Source: Trichaptum fuscoviolaceum | Taxonomy: Eukaryota; Basidiomycota; Agaricomycetes; Hymenochaetales; Trichaptaceae | Direction: 5' to 3' | Length of the DNA: 64,000 nt | Assembly: GCA_910574455.1 (NCBI GenBank) | Contig: CAJSYZ010000005.1 | Span: forward strand, 2,480,001-2,544,000 | In this document: one piece after another, positions 34,001 to 46,100 of the stretch | Numbering within the stretch: the stretch's first letter is position 1 | Layout of the letters: every line of letters starts with the position of its first letter | Notes under the pieces: generated by a model | The model's input: the letters and a program-made list of their open reading frames with translations, nothing else | Database searches by the model: none | What the model was told of the DNA's origin: nothing | Translations under genes and position numbers: made by a program

Positions 34001-35683
34001 GATCGTACTAGCCATATCGGGGAACATGAGCTACGGCAAGTCTCATGCGATCTATGACTAGGCGTCGATGGAAGTGTGGATACCGCCTCCGCCCGAAAAC
34101 AATACACCGCACGCTCTGCCAGAACTCTCATAGGAGAATGCGACGAACACAAAAGTTGTACGGGTTGCCAGATATATTGGGTATGGCCAGATATCTAAGT
34201 TGCTTGTGGAGCTGGAGGCACGGCTAAGAGTTGAATTGTTCACCATTAAGTGAGTCAGACATTGATGCAGAGTTGGATTTGGTGTCTGCTTCCAGCTCAG
34301 CTAGAAGCTTGCTGTAGATAGGTTATACTAACTGTACATACTTTCTTACTCATTAAGCTGCAAATACTATCATTCATTTTATCCTATGAATGATTCATGA
34401 TTTATTCTATTTATAACATAATATTTTCAATCTTATAGTAAAGTAGAAATTGAATCATTTGTTGGTGTAAATCATTCATGTGAATCATTCATGTAAGTGA
34501 ATCATTCACCCGATAATATGGGCTATTTTCAGAAGATACACCATTGGGTGATTGCAACGGCTCGGAAGGTCTTAGAGAACTGCTATCTCAATATGGACAT
34601 TATAGAGAAGAGAAGGCAGAAGAGTTTTTCGCAGTATTGAACTCATACGATACGGATTCCAAAGATCTTAAGGCTTTCCAATTCTTCATACTGCTCTTCC
34701 AGGCCTACTACGACGTAATCTACGAACTCATCGCAATCATTGACGCCGATCTCCAAAGAATGTCAGTCGACATCTCTAAGATTTTCGTGGCTCATTCTCA
34801 GCCTTCCAATCGTCGTCCCCTGACATTGAGGCAATTCTATCAACCGATATCGGAAGCAGGGAGTTTGCAATCGAAATACAATACGCCTGCGGTTAGACAG
34901 CTTCATTTTCAGCCCCAGCAAACTGAGGTCAATCAAACGCTACTACAGTTTGACAACACGCAGAAATCTTGGGAAATGGCGATTAATCTGTGCAATATTC
35001 ACGACGCATTCTTCCAGAGGAGGGATGCATTTGCTGTTACCTCCAACGACTATGCAATTATTTTCAAGGCAAGAAAGATTCTGGAGCTTTTGGAAGACGC
35101 CGAAGCAGCAATTTTGGCAGATAATTCTGCTGACGAGATTCAATATTGCTTCCAGGAATTGGATTATCTTCAGAGGAGATTGATAGGAGCGCTTAGGATT
35201 GTCAAGAGATGGTTGCAAATTGCCTCCACAAAGGGTCTTTTCGATGTCGTCATGCACAATGGGAAAGGCGTGGTCATAAAAGGGCTCTTAAACAAGATCA
35301 TACATCAAGGGCAGGAGTCGACTGATGCTGTCCTTGATTCTATTGATATGTTAGCAGTCTATAACAAGGACGAATTGGAGGCCTATCATACGAACTTGAA
35401 GGGCAAGGGGAAGGAAAGACAGGACACGGCAGCATCAACGTCAGCAGGGTCCTTAGATAGCCAGACGACTCGAACAACTTTCTTGCAGGAGGCGGACATG
35501 CACAGATACCAAATGTATCTGATGGAGGCGGTGTGCTCGTCATTCGATAGACAAACCCCGAAGGGCATCGCGATGAAAATTGATATTAAAGAAGTTCTAG
35601 GGTATCGCAATTATTTAGAATTGGCGATAAAGTCAAAGGATGACTCCAAGCCTTCAAGTCCTCAAGGTCGCCTCAACTACTAG
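31098..35683 (+). CDS. Unknown protein gene split by a TIR element (Plavaka-associated?)
   Basis: Exon material runs 31098-31857 (low-complexity S/P/H-rich, with a repeated PL(E/Q)DRIS motif, a basic SKRRKVEK patch and a short coiled coil near DRIASLEGQVDTMNKTL). A 59-nt intron follows (about 31858-31916), then 31917-32138. After the inserted element, 34552-35683 continues the same frame with a helical 370-residue region (AQFQFF... not assigned) ending GRLNY-stop at 35681-35683. I could not settle the start codon. Its 3' end converges on the Plavaka transposase gene with only 233 bp between stops. I recognise no domain. Partnership with the transposon is inferred from position only. Confidence 0.55.
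32603..33325 (-). pseudogene. Captured gene fragment, F-box/LRR-like
   Basis: Minus-strand frames 33325-32909 and 32872-32603 include LDISLYGRGSPGRQTR, LANWTDNERV, VRLNFQARPHIDITNWLL, NSPRSLCSLDLE and RLREFKVENPL. The style is that of fungal F-box proteins with LRR-like repeats, which I state with low certainty. Frames are broken and both ends are missing. Lies inside the 32139-34551 element. Confidence 0.4.
33358..33878 (+). pseudogene. Captured gene fragment of unknown family, intron retained
   Basis: A plus-strand frame beginning near MEGSDAPINIK (33432) is joined across a GTAAGT...GACAAG intron-like gap (about 33465-33538) to GPGASAMVSVLLSLHG and FPERRVFLAIPPL. It stops at 33878, with a possible frameshifted continuation to about 34000. 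It is arranged head-to-head with the F-box-like fragment. This suggests one genomic segment spanning a divergent gene pair was captured at the DNA level. I do not recognise the family. Confidence 0.4.
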
Positions 35684-35916
35684 CCGAATTAGCCCTCTCG
35701 TAGGTGGTGGGTTGACAATGGACACAGTATGCTTGCATCTCCAGTTTCTCCTTTTGTTGCTTTGAGATTTGTTGATAATTATATTACCTCGAACAATGAA
35801 TACCATGATGTCGTCACCGCTGGCTCTGGCAATGTAAACTGTACAACAAGTCTCAATACACTTTGTAGTACTATGTGGCAACTTGAATGTGCTAACGGAA
35901 GAGTTTAACTTAGTAA

Positions 35917-38900
35917 TTATTGTCTAGCTTCGTACAGTGTTTGGTGCATGTGCATGTCAGCAAATCGGTTAACATAGAATCTATCATAAAAATCCAGGGT
36001 CTCCTCAGGTGTCAATGACTTTGGAGGACATTCATCACCCTTCGGAACCCCCAGGAGGTGGGCCAAACGGAGGATGTCCCCTACATCTATCACAGATTGC
36101 TTCGGAGCCTTGCAGTCGCGGTGATAGCGACATCTGCCACTGGCATTCACTCCAGTACAGCATCCGACACAGGTGGTAGAGCTCTCTAACTCATACTCGT
36201 CGGTTCGACTATCCACATTCTTGTTTTCAGGTCGGGTGAATCTCCAACACGCTTGAAAAATTGGACGAGAGCGCAGTCCTGACGTTCCCCTTTAGCGGTG
36301 AAGGAAAAAAGAAGCATAACCCGGGCAACTCTCATTCCTGCAAACCCCTTTATGCAGGAGCTAACTCGAACAAGGACTGCATCACGTCTTGCTTTTCCGC
36401 GCCAAGAGGGATTGGACCTGATCGCCTCCCTCATTGCTTGTTCTATAGGGATCGATTTGCCATGGTAGGCAAAGAAAGCAGTGGCTGAATGGAATATTGA
36501 AAAGTCATTGCTTGTGTCCAATTCAACTGCTGGTTGGGCTCTGCCAGAGGAGCCCCTTGAGTTGGAGATGTGATTCTCGTACTTGTTGAATAAGTATTTT
36601 TTTATGAGCTGTCGGAGCTGTCGGAGCTCTGGATGACCTTTTATCGCCGCAAGCGTGTTGAGCTGTTTAGGATACACCTTACTGGACTCTGCAAGGATGA
36701 CAACAAAGAAGTCAGATGTGCAACACCAAAGCATGGGTTACCAAGTAATACCCACGTTGCTTGGAAGCCATTAAGATCAAGCTCAAAGGGTCATTTCTGC
36801 CACCCAAGCGGATCTGGTGTTCAGCATGTAGTATGCCATGAACCGCAAGATGATGTGGCCCATACACTACATTTTCGGGATCTTCCAGGTCTGCAATTTC
36901 GTTGAGTTCATTATTGCCCACAATGTCATCGAAGAAGTCCTCTGTATCATCAGCTGCGCCAGCTACGGGTGTATCATGATGGTGCATCTGCTCCTTCCGA
37001 ATTTGGGTCCTCTCAGCGTCATCTGTCTCCGACTCTGACATATTCCTGCGCAGAACATCTTGCAAAGCTCTCCATGAAGCCTCAGCCAGAGGACTTTCCA
37101 GCATTCCACGCCTCTTGAAGTCTGCCCTCGATGCAATAAGTCTACTGAGACGTTGGTTTGCTGTGATCATCTGACCCAAAGGATCATTTCTGTTTGAGCG
37201 TCGCCACGTTTCCTTGACCGCGTAAATGTGTTTATTCTCTGTGATTGATGAGCACAGCCCGCTTGGTGCAGCAAAGAGAGGGATCATTGTAGGATAGTGA
37301 ATCATGGCATGCTGTCGTGGAAGTGAGAAGTTATCCCGGATGCCCTTAGCTATGAATATTTTGCGATATTGATGATAGTGATCCAGAGAGGCTTTAATCT
37401 GATCAAGAGTTGAGGCTGTAATCGTGTACCGACGCACAAGGTAACAGAAGTCCAGAAATGCACTCAATGTGTGAACTATATCATCATGTACAATGCCCAC
37501 AATAGCCGGAAGATACACCTAGTAAGCGGATTGCATCAGATATCAGCAAACCACCACCTCAAACAAGATCATGATGAAAATACCACATACTTTCATAAGT
37601 GCCTTTGAATCATTACCTGTCCATTGCTTGAAGCCTCGACCTTCGGGAAATCTGCGAAGTCCGGGAAAAGGAGCAGCAACTCTGATTCTACGTGAAAGTT
37701 AGCAATGGTATTCACACGACTTGTAAGGGAATAGTACCTTTTATCCACAATATCCAGCTCTGTTGTGGTCATGCTCTGGCAAATCCACTCGACAAGATGA
37801 TCCTTGAACACGCCTTTGATGATTTGGTGCAGTAAGTCTGGAGAAATGAGATCGCATATATCTGCACGCGGAAAATCATTGGTGAAGGGCTACGGGACAT
37901 AGTTCAAGTTGCGGTAAGTGCATCTAATGGACAACTTGAAGTTGGAACACATACGACGATATCTTGGTGGAACCCATACTCCTTACGAATTGTGGCTCTA
38001 CTTATGCTATTGTCATCCACCTGTTCTATCAATCGTTCGTGCAGCTCTTTTGTTCGAGGATTTGTAACAAATTCCGGATTATCTAGGTTCTTGTGAGGTG
38101 CTGTATATCTATATAGTAGCCGCATTAAGCCATTTCCTCGAACTCAAGTCGGATGTGATTTTTGGAAAGGACAATACTTACTTGCAGCACCATCCAGTGC
38201 ATATTGCGCATAGACTCACCTGTTCCGGATAATCGGCTATATACGAGCCGAGTCCAAGAACCGACCTACGCAAGTGACCATCAGGGCACCGGAAAATGGT
38301 TTGTTCGTTGTTTATGGACATTGCGCTCTTCAGTGGTCTCAAGATTCTCGATATAGATGAATGAAAGACTTGATGTCGAAAGCGGCGGAATTCATCCGAC
38401 TTTTCGTACTGCCGTTCAGCTGCAAAGCATCAGAACACAAATGGATAGCTCAGTTTTTGACACACACTCTTTGGTATTGCTAGAAATGCTACGAGCTGGA
38501 CTGTATTCAACTTTTGGGACCGCCGGGCCTTGTTAGATACATTTCCTATTGAGAGATATAACGGATAATATTCGTTGTTGCCAGTTCCAACGGAAACTGT
38601 TGTCTTGTCACTCCCTAAAATTACCGGAACGAACATGGACCCATGAACTGCTTTATCTTCGGCGTAGATTTTGTTCTAAGTCAAGGATAATCAGTACACT
38701 TCCTCCAACTTCGAATGCTGCATGATTCATGACTTACAGCCTGTTCCCAAGCAAAATTTCCGGACATGTAGTTTCTGAAGACTCGTTCTTTGTTGTCATC
38801 AGAGTCCTCTTTCAGCTGATACTCACGAAACGGGACATAGTCGAATTCGCCTTCCAACGCCGGATTGTCCACCAAATTCCGGATCACTTCCAAAGGATCC

Positions 38901-39905
38901 CGATACCATACATCATATTCTTTCCTCTTCCATGACTCGGTGTTCTCGTTTGTTGCCTTTTGGCTATGATCGTCCGTGTAGAAGTTACTAAAGGATTTCC
39001 AAGACACATCACCGACTTTCGTAGCATCAATGGCGTTATACATTTTTTGCGCATCTCCATCGAGTAGCGTACTAGTTGAACCCAGATCCAAGTCATTGTC
39101 AGGCAATGTCGCATCCAATTCGGAACATCCGCAAGATTTTACATTCTCCGCCTCCTGAATCAGCTGATAAGCCTTCATGATTCCCAGAAGCTTTGTTATG
39201 TTCCCAGCAGACATTTGCTCTTCCCAATAGAGAAAATCTGCGAGCTCAAAATCTGCTCGGCACGAATATGGAAACCAGTCATTTGACGCAGATTCGTTTC
39301 GCGGAGCGGGTGAGTCTTCGTATTCTAAGAAGTTCCCTTCTGCATCGCATGGAGTGGCTGCACAATGTTTGGTGTCAAAATGCTACAGTAAACCGGGAAC
39401 AATTGATTTGGCGCGCACCATTCAAGTATCTGTGATACACCTTCAAGTTATCCTCGCTCTCCTTATAATCTCCAATGTCGGAATCCAAGTCTTCAGAACG
39501 GCCACTGTCACTTCCGGTGACAGAATGGGACAGAGAATCAGGTCTGTCCAAATCTTGAAGCAGCTCGTCTCGGCCTATACTGAGCATCGAGATATCCTGT
39601 GTAAGCATGGAAATATCGTAATCGTAGGAGTCAGAGCCGCTCTCAAGATGACCCTCTGATGGAAGTTCGGACGACCTCAGGAGAGCTTCAAGTTGAGGAC
39701 TTGGAGCTCGTATGGGTCGAATAGGTGACGATTCATATTCATGACCACAGGCAGAAGAATTTGCCAAGAATGACGTCGGATGAGCTGAATATTCATGTCT
39801 TGCTCTTCCAGATTGACTCTTGAACATCCTACTACAGCCGGGCAAGGTGCATCGAATAGTTGGTGGAAAATGAAAGGGATCGTGCTTTTTCCGTGTCGCT
39901 GGCAT
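35917..39905 (-). CDS. Plavaka-family transposase
   Basis: ATG at 39905 (MPATRKKHDPFHF), stop at 35917-35919, in about nine exons. In order: a C2H2 finger (CTLPGCSRMF ... RARHEYSAH); an acidic linker; ADFLYWEEQMSAGNI; DVSWKSFSNFY; YDVWYRDP; FVPVILGSDKTTVSVGTG and NEYYPLYLSIGN; GLGSYIADYPEQ; ATIRKEYGFHQDIV; GVFKDHLVEW-type segment; RRFPEGRGFKQWTG; LPAIVGIV with LLDFCYLVRR-like AFLDFCYLVRR; SLPRQHAMIHY; GLCSSITENKHI; KETWRRS; and a C-terminal VGDILRLAHLL with YVNRFADMHMH. This order is that of the Plavaka transposases described in basidiomycetes (CACTA-related, RNase H fold). I saw no obligatory stop or frameshift, so it may be active. Confidence 0.85.
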
Positions 39906-40177
39906 CAACTTGAATGTAACCTCAGTAGTAGTACATGTCGACAATTGGGACTCACAGCTGAGCCTCACTGGCACTGGCAGGCTGCTAGCACTGGCAGTGA
40001 CTCGGACTCGGAGTGCCAGTGAACTTGAACCTGAGTTAAAATTAGTCATAGAGTAGTCACGGTAGTAGTGGGCGTAAATTTTCAACTTGTCTAAGATAGA
40101 CGCCCCCGCCTCCCTGATCTTGAACTTGCACCTTCGACACATCTTATCATCATACAAGTCTCAAAACACTGCACAAA
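39906..40177. promoter_or_regulatory. Shared divergent promoter between the Plavaka transposase and the + strand gene
   Basis: 272 bp separate the two ATG codons. The tract holds dense copies of the palindromic words (CACTGGCACTGGCAGG, GACTCGGACTCGGAGTGCC, CAACTTGAA, GAACTTGAACC). Divergent start sites and repeated short words suggest a common control region; no transcript evidence is available. Confidence 0.4.
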
Positions 40178-43100
40178 ATGTCAACTCAAAGACAGACAAG
40201 GGCTAAGAACAGGGAAAAGCACCCCGGAGCAGTTGTTGACCAACTCAGAACAAGACGAACACAGGAGGAGATATTGCGGGAGAAGGAAAAAAAGAGAAAA
40301 GGAAAGTACGGCAGGCAGAAAGGCGGGATGAGGCATTGAAGGAGAAGGAAGAGAAGGAAAAGCAGAAGGAAGAGCGGACAGCTTTCCGCAGAGCTGCGGC
40401 CCAGCAAGTCGCGGTTGCGAAAGAGAGGAAAAAACTCGCTGCGGAGCAAAAACGGGCAGCAAAAGAACAAGAGGCAGCTGACAAGGTTTGCAAGAAGGTG
40501 ACTGCAGCAGAGAACCAAGAAGCAGCAATGCTAGAGACCGTAGAGCTTGAAAACAACTTGTCGAAGGCTCTTGAGACACGCACCCAGATGGGCTCAACAG
40601 TGCCCAAACTCACTGGCAAACGTGGACGTAGAAAGCCAAAAGGCGAATCTAGTTGTAAGTCTTCAACTTTAGATCAGTGATGACACAGATTTGAACTGGC
40701 ATAAACAGACTCGAAGAACGATGTTAAAGACATATCGGATTGTGAAGATGGACACAACGAAGACTTGGATATTCGTGAGTAACATTACCTATACATTTTC
40801 AGACGATCTCAAAGCTTGGAGGTTGAACCCTGTGACTCACGTTAATGCGAAGCAGCGAGTATGGATGAGCCAAACGGGAAGCCTGCAAAAAAAGCTAGGA
40901 AAGAAGACTCCAAAGGTGAACTTCCATTTCGCACACGTGTGCAGACCGCAAAGATGTCCAGGTCTGCCGCCACTCCCAGCGACGCATTCTTTCACGCTCC
41001 TGCAGGACCAAACAAGAGTCTTTCTGGTGAAGAAACGGACATAATAGACTTGCCCGCTACGTCAAGGCGGAACAACAAGACAAAACGCCCTGTCAGGGCG
41101 CTTCGCAACACAGATGATTCCACTTTCATCGGTGAAGAGGGTGGAGGTCTTGAGGTGCCAGTGGCAGGGATAGACTCAGAAAGGATCAATTTGTGAGTTT
41201 GAAGTTTGAATCTTGCATTGCGTCTGAATCAGTATCTTGTACTGTCAAGTCAATGTAATGGTGAGTGCGATTAAACATCATCCCGACTAGTACTACTAGT
41301 AGTAGTACTAGATTACTAATGAGCCTGCCACTCAGGCTGCCAGTGTCACTGCGGTCACGGTGCCAGCGGTTCAAGTTGACCGTGACGCTCCCGGGCCAAG
41401 ACCCGACTTGGAAGTCCTTCACCTGCAATATTGACGCTCTTGTCCTTGTTACCACTGTATTATGAGCCTTGCTGACGCAAAGCTACACCAGACACACCAT
41501 CTCATTGCCAGATGATGAAAACTTAAGTCCCTGGGAGGATGAAGGAGAAACAATCACCCTTACAAGCTATCATGGTGTAAAAAATAGCACAATCAGTGTG
41601 CAACAGAAGGCACATCTTGTCGATTCGGAATCAAATGTTGTGAGTTGACGGAGCATTAGAATGGCAAATGCAGTCTGAATAACTTGTTTATAGGGCGGAA
41701 GCAATCCGAAGAGGCTAACAAGGCCGGCTCAAGCTTGTGTGAGTACGACTTATTTCTGTTCGATTCACGTCAGTTACTCCATGACCGTTTGTTCATATCC
41801 CTTCGTTATTATTTATCTGCCAACTGCCGTGTCATGAACAGGATGGAGGTAGCAGCAACCTCAACTCGAAGAAAAGGAAGTTATTGCATGACACTCTTTC
41901 CGGGTTGCAGGTTTCAACGGTAAGCAATGTCATATCATTTTTCATTTTTCATTCTACTAAGCAATCCCTTCCCGTACTCGAGGATAAGAACAACGAGATA
42001 AAACCAGGTGGACAGGTGAGTGCCAGACAGCGAAGCACAGTGATCTTCATTCTATATTCTTCATTGCTGAATTGGTATTTGCATAGGATGCAAACAAGAG
42101 GACTGCTAACTCGCAGCTTAGCGCACCGGTAAGTCTATCTTATTTCAACTTCTCTCGTTCCCCCCTTTATTTATGGTTGTAAGGTGCGATCACTAGCTTT
42201 GGAACCCCGTGTACAGGTATGTGTGAGCGTCGATGCACCGTAGGCTCACTTCCGGTGCTCTCCTGTAGCAACTATTCGTTTCCTTCTTCACTTCGAGTCG
42301 ATCGCTAATGTGTGCATATGAATAGGACATCACAGTCACAAAGAACGGAAAGAGGAAGTCGCCACCAGACACCGACTCTCAGGTTAATGTGGTAATTCTT
42401 CTACCTTCACGTGCAATGAATTCCTTCATTTCATGTTTACTTAATTTGAACCATCTCAATAGGCTAATAAGACTGTCAAGATCAATAAGTCATTGTTGAT
42501 TGACATGGACACACAGGCCAGTGCCACAGTAAGTGTCAATTCTATGGTAATTGGCATTTCAAGTTCGTATCTGATCAGGCGGAAAGGACTTGAGTAAGAA
42601 GAGGAACCCCTCTGATATTCCTTATCGGCCTGAGGCCGACACGACGGTAAGTGCTTCTTTTCGATCTGCTCACTTGCCATGGATAACAGCTTTCTGACGT
42701 GTTGCAGCCGGAGATTGGATCCGCTACCTTTAATCGCAAGAGGCAGTTGCTGGTGGCTGATAATGAAGTAAGTGAGTGTTACGACCGTCGGGAATTGTAG
42801 CGGGAAACAGTTTCGGGAAACTGGAATTCGCGACAAGAACCCGCGTTCGGGAATCTGGATTCGCGACTGGGAACGAGCGTGGGAATTCAGGCGGGGAAAC
42901 GCGCGGGATTCTATCCAGGCGCGTCGCGGGATTCTCAAGGCCAGCTAGGACTCTTCACTGCTTTGAACGTCAAGTAAGCGGATCCCTAAGGAAGCACTCC
43001 ACAAGTAAGTATTGCGCAACTAACTACACAGGAGAAAAGAGAGAGATCGCACCTAAGGAAGCACTCCACAAGAGGTCAAAAGTGGGGTGCTCCTTACGAT

Positions 43101-46100
43101 GCCTACAGCTATTTATCTACTTCGTAAAGACTGTATAGTTAATCTACGCTAAGTGTCCTTGCGCAATGCGCACCTATCTACTACAAACGATACATGCTAC
43201 GACCGCAATGCTAGGCATGTCCATCCCGTCTCTCCAGATGGCTACGGCCTGTCCGTGGACGTCAGCGTCCGGTCCGGGGCCGCAACTAGCCAGACTAGGT
43301 ATGCCAGACTGTTGCAGGTCGTCACCTTGAGGTACTAGTGGATTAATGAACATATGTTGATAAGTGAATGTACGTGTGCCGTGGCGGGTCGTCGTAAATG
43401 AGTGTGTGTATGCGTGCATGGTTGCCGGGACGGTGGTGCGGGATAAGTCACGTGAGCATGGGGTCGTGCGATTCGGGAATGAGGTTTCGCGCGGGGAATC
43501 CAGTGGCGGGATTCTCCCCGCGGGATTGTCTGCTCATGTCGGGATCCTTGGCGGGAAAGTGCGGGAAATGAGAAAAGGGGCCCGGGATCTCGACATTACC
43601 CCCCTCCAAAGGCGCAACTCCGGGGCGCCAAGCTTGAATCTTGCTCAGGTCACAGAGCTCGATCGCGTTGACTTCTCGAGGGGCGTCCGGGTGTTTTCGA
43701 TAGAAACTGCGAATTTTAGCCTTTGCATTACCCATATCCTTTGCGGGAATCCATGTATCTTCCGCGCTCGAATATCCCTTCCATCGTACCAAATATTCAA
43801 ACCTCCGTCTAAACCGTCTAGCGTCCAGTACCTCTTCCACCTCGTATTCCAGATCTCCTTCTACTTCGACTGGGGGCGGCGGGGGTTGCGTTCGACCGGG
43901 AATATCGTCTTCGTGGTATGGCGAGAGCAGCGATACGTGAAATACGGGATGAATCTTCAGCGACGCGGGGAGTTTGAGTTCGTAGGTGAGGTCACTTAGC
44001 TTTGCCTTCACTTTATACGGCCCTAGTCGTTTCGGTAATAATTTGCGCGCTCCCGGTCGCCGAACGTTCGTCGCCTCGAGCCAGACTTTATCCCCGACTG
44101 CGTACTGCGGGGCCTCGTTCCGGGCCTGATCGTAGTGCTGCTTCATGCGCTCTGCCGCAACCTCCAAAGCCGCTCTTGCCTCTTCCTGTGCCTGCTGAAG
44201 CTCCTGTAGTCGTGCGTCCGCGGCGGGGACCGTGGACAGGCCGTCGCTCGGGGCAATCGTGAATTCGGGATTGTAGCCGTAGACGAGCGCGAACGGGGAT
44301 TGTCGTGTTGCCGCGTGCGCTTTCGTGTTGTGCGCGAACTCTGCCATCGGGAGTAATCCGGCCCAGTTTTCTTGTCGTGTATCTATGAAAGCCCGTAAAT
44401 ATTGTTCCAGCTCTTGGTTTACCCTTTCGGTTTGCCCATCCGTCTGCGGGTGATACGCAGTCGACGTGGTACCCTTGATACCGAGTCGGGAAAAGAGGGC
44501 TTTCATGAACTGTGCGACAAACTGTGGTCCTCGGTCGGATATGATCTGGCGGGGGGTTCCGTGCAGCTTCCAGACGTGTTGCAGGAAGAGTTCTGCAGTT
44601 TCCGGTGCATCGACGTCAGACGTGGTCGGGATAAAATGCGCTTGCTTGGTGAGACGGTCGACCACCACGAAAATAGCGTCGTAATCCTCGGATTGGGGGA
44701 GCTGGGTGATGAAATCGCACGAAATCGCCTGCCAGGGGCCCTGCGGGATTTCGTTCGGTTGTAGGAGTCCTACCGGGCGTTGGGATCGGTTCTTCGTGCG
44801 TGCACAGGTATCGCATCCCGAAACGTATCGTTCTACGAAGTTAGACATCCCGGGCCACCAGTAGTTGCGGCTTACCATCTCAAACGTTTTCCAACGTCCA
44901 GGATGTCCGGCGGGGAGACTGTCGTGGTAAGTCTTCACCACATCCCGGCGAATGGTCTCGTCTTTTGGGACGTAAACCTTACCCTGGTACAGGATGAGGC
45001 CTTCTTCGGTGCTCCAGTCCTCCAGTTCCTTGGTCAGGACTCGAGGCGCCTTGGACTTGACCAGCTCGATCGCGTCCACCAGTTCGTCTTCATACTGATC
45101 TGACTTATGAATGCGTCGTAGGAGGGCCTGATCCCCGTGTACCTGCGTCATTCCCCGACAAATCGCCTTTAGTCGAAACATTTCGGGGGTCAAGAGGGTC
45201 CGTCCCGTGTTGTCTTCGCCTTCTGGTTGGAGATCGACGCGTCGTGACATGGCGTCGGGTTTGCCCCCGAGTCGTCCTGGGCGATGGCGAATCGTAAAGT
45301 CGAAGCGGGTGAGGAACAGACTCCACCGGGCTTGGCGTCGCGTCAGCGTTCGGGATTCAGAGAAATATAGCAGATTCTTGTGGTCAGACACGATATCGAG
45401 TTTATGACTCGCACCTTCGAGATAATGTCGCCACTCGTCAAGAGCTCTAATAATCGCGAGTAGCTCCTTGTCATAAATCTCGTAGTTGCGTTCCGCATCG
45501 TTGAGGGATTTCGAGAAAAATGCGACCGGATGTATCAGCCCGTCGTCGCCTTCTTGGGACAAGACCGCGCCGGTCGCGAAACAGTCCTGCCAGTTAGTTC
45601 ATTGAATGAAATACAGTGTTTGCTGAATGTACTGGAGACACTCATTGAATGAGCTTACAGCAATCACTGCATGATATAGAGCATCTGATTGAATGAAGTA
45701 CAGCGTTGCTGTAAACCATCCACTGCATCATCTACAGCAAATGCTGGCTGAAGCAGTATAGGGTGAATCAGCATATCTAGGGAATACTAGACATGCAATA
45801 CCTATTGGGATTATAGCACTGGATAATAGAATAATACATTTGTATACCCACCGCTTTTTTAGGTTAATTATAGCATTCAGGCACTGTTGATTGATAGCAT
45901 GCTGTAATAAATCAGAATTTCATAATTTCCATCTATTTTGAGATATGAGGCACAGCAGGGTCCAGGACCCTGAGTCTGGCAGGTTCCAGGTCACTTGGTG
46001 CCGCTTTAGAGGAGGCTGTGGGAATAAACTCAAATTAACCTTTGCAGGTGCTACAGGCCTTCTCAAATAGCATGAAAATAACCAAAAAATCAGAAAATAT

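Larger units (their letters stand above)
32139..34551. mobile_element. TIR element inserted in a coding exon, carrying gene fragments (about 2.4 kb)
   Basis: The inverted ends share CACCTAATGGTG / CACCCAATGGTG and then TCTTCTGAAAATAGCCCATA, followed by GTGAATGATTCA words. The target duplication is TTGCAACGGC (32129-32138 and 34552-34561); because the very tips are not symmetric, 8-10 bp are possible. Subterminal regions are rich in GAATGATTCA. The duplication length fits hAT-, KDZ- or Mutator-like families. No transposase is visible. Its removal with one duplication copy leaves the host frame open. Confidence 0.75.

Noticed and set aside
40181..40619. Minus-strand frames of 110-138 codons over the coiled-coil gene
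   Set aside because: They are the antisense of a Lys/Glu/Ala-rich coiled coil, which always gives Ser/Phe/Leu-rich open frames.
42776..43138. 120-codon plus-strand frames repeated in the Gypsy-2 LTRs
   Set aside because: Identical frames at 42776 and 51499 are LTR sequence read antisense to the element.
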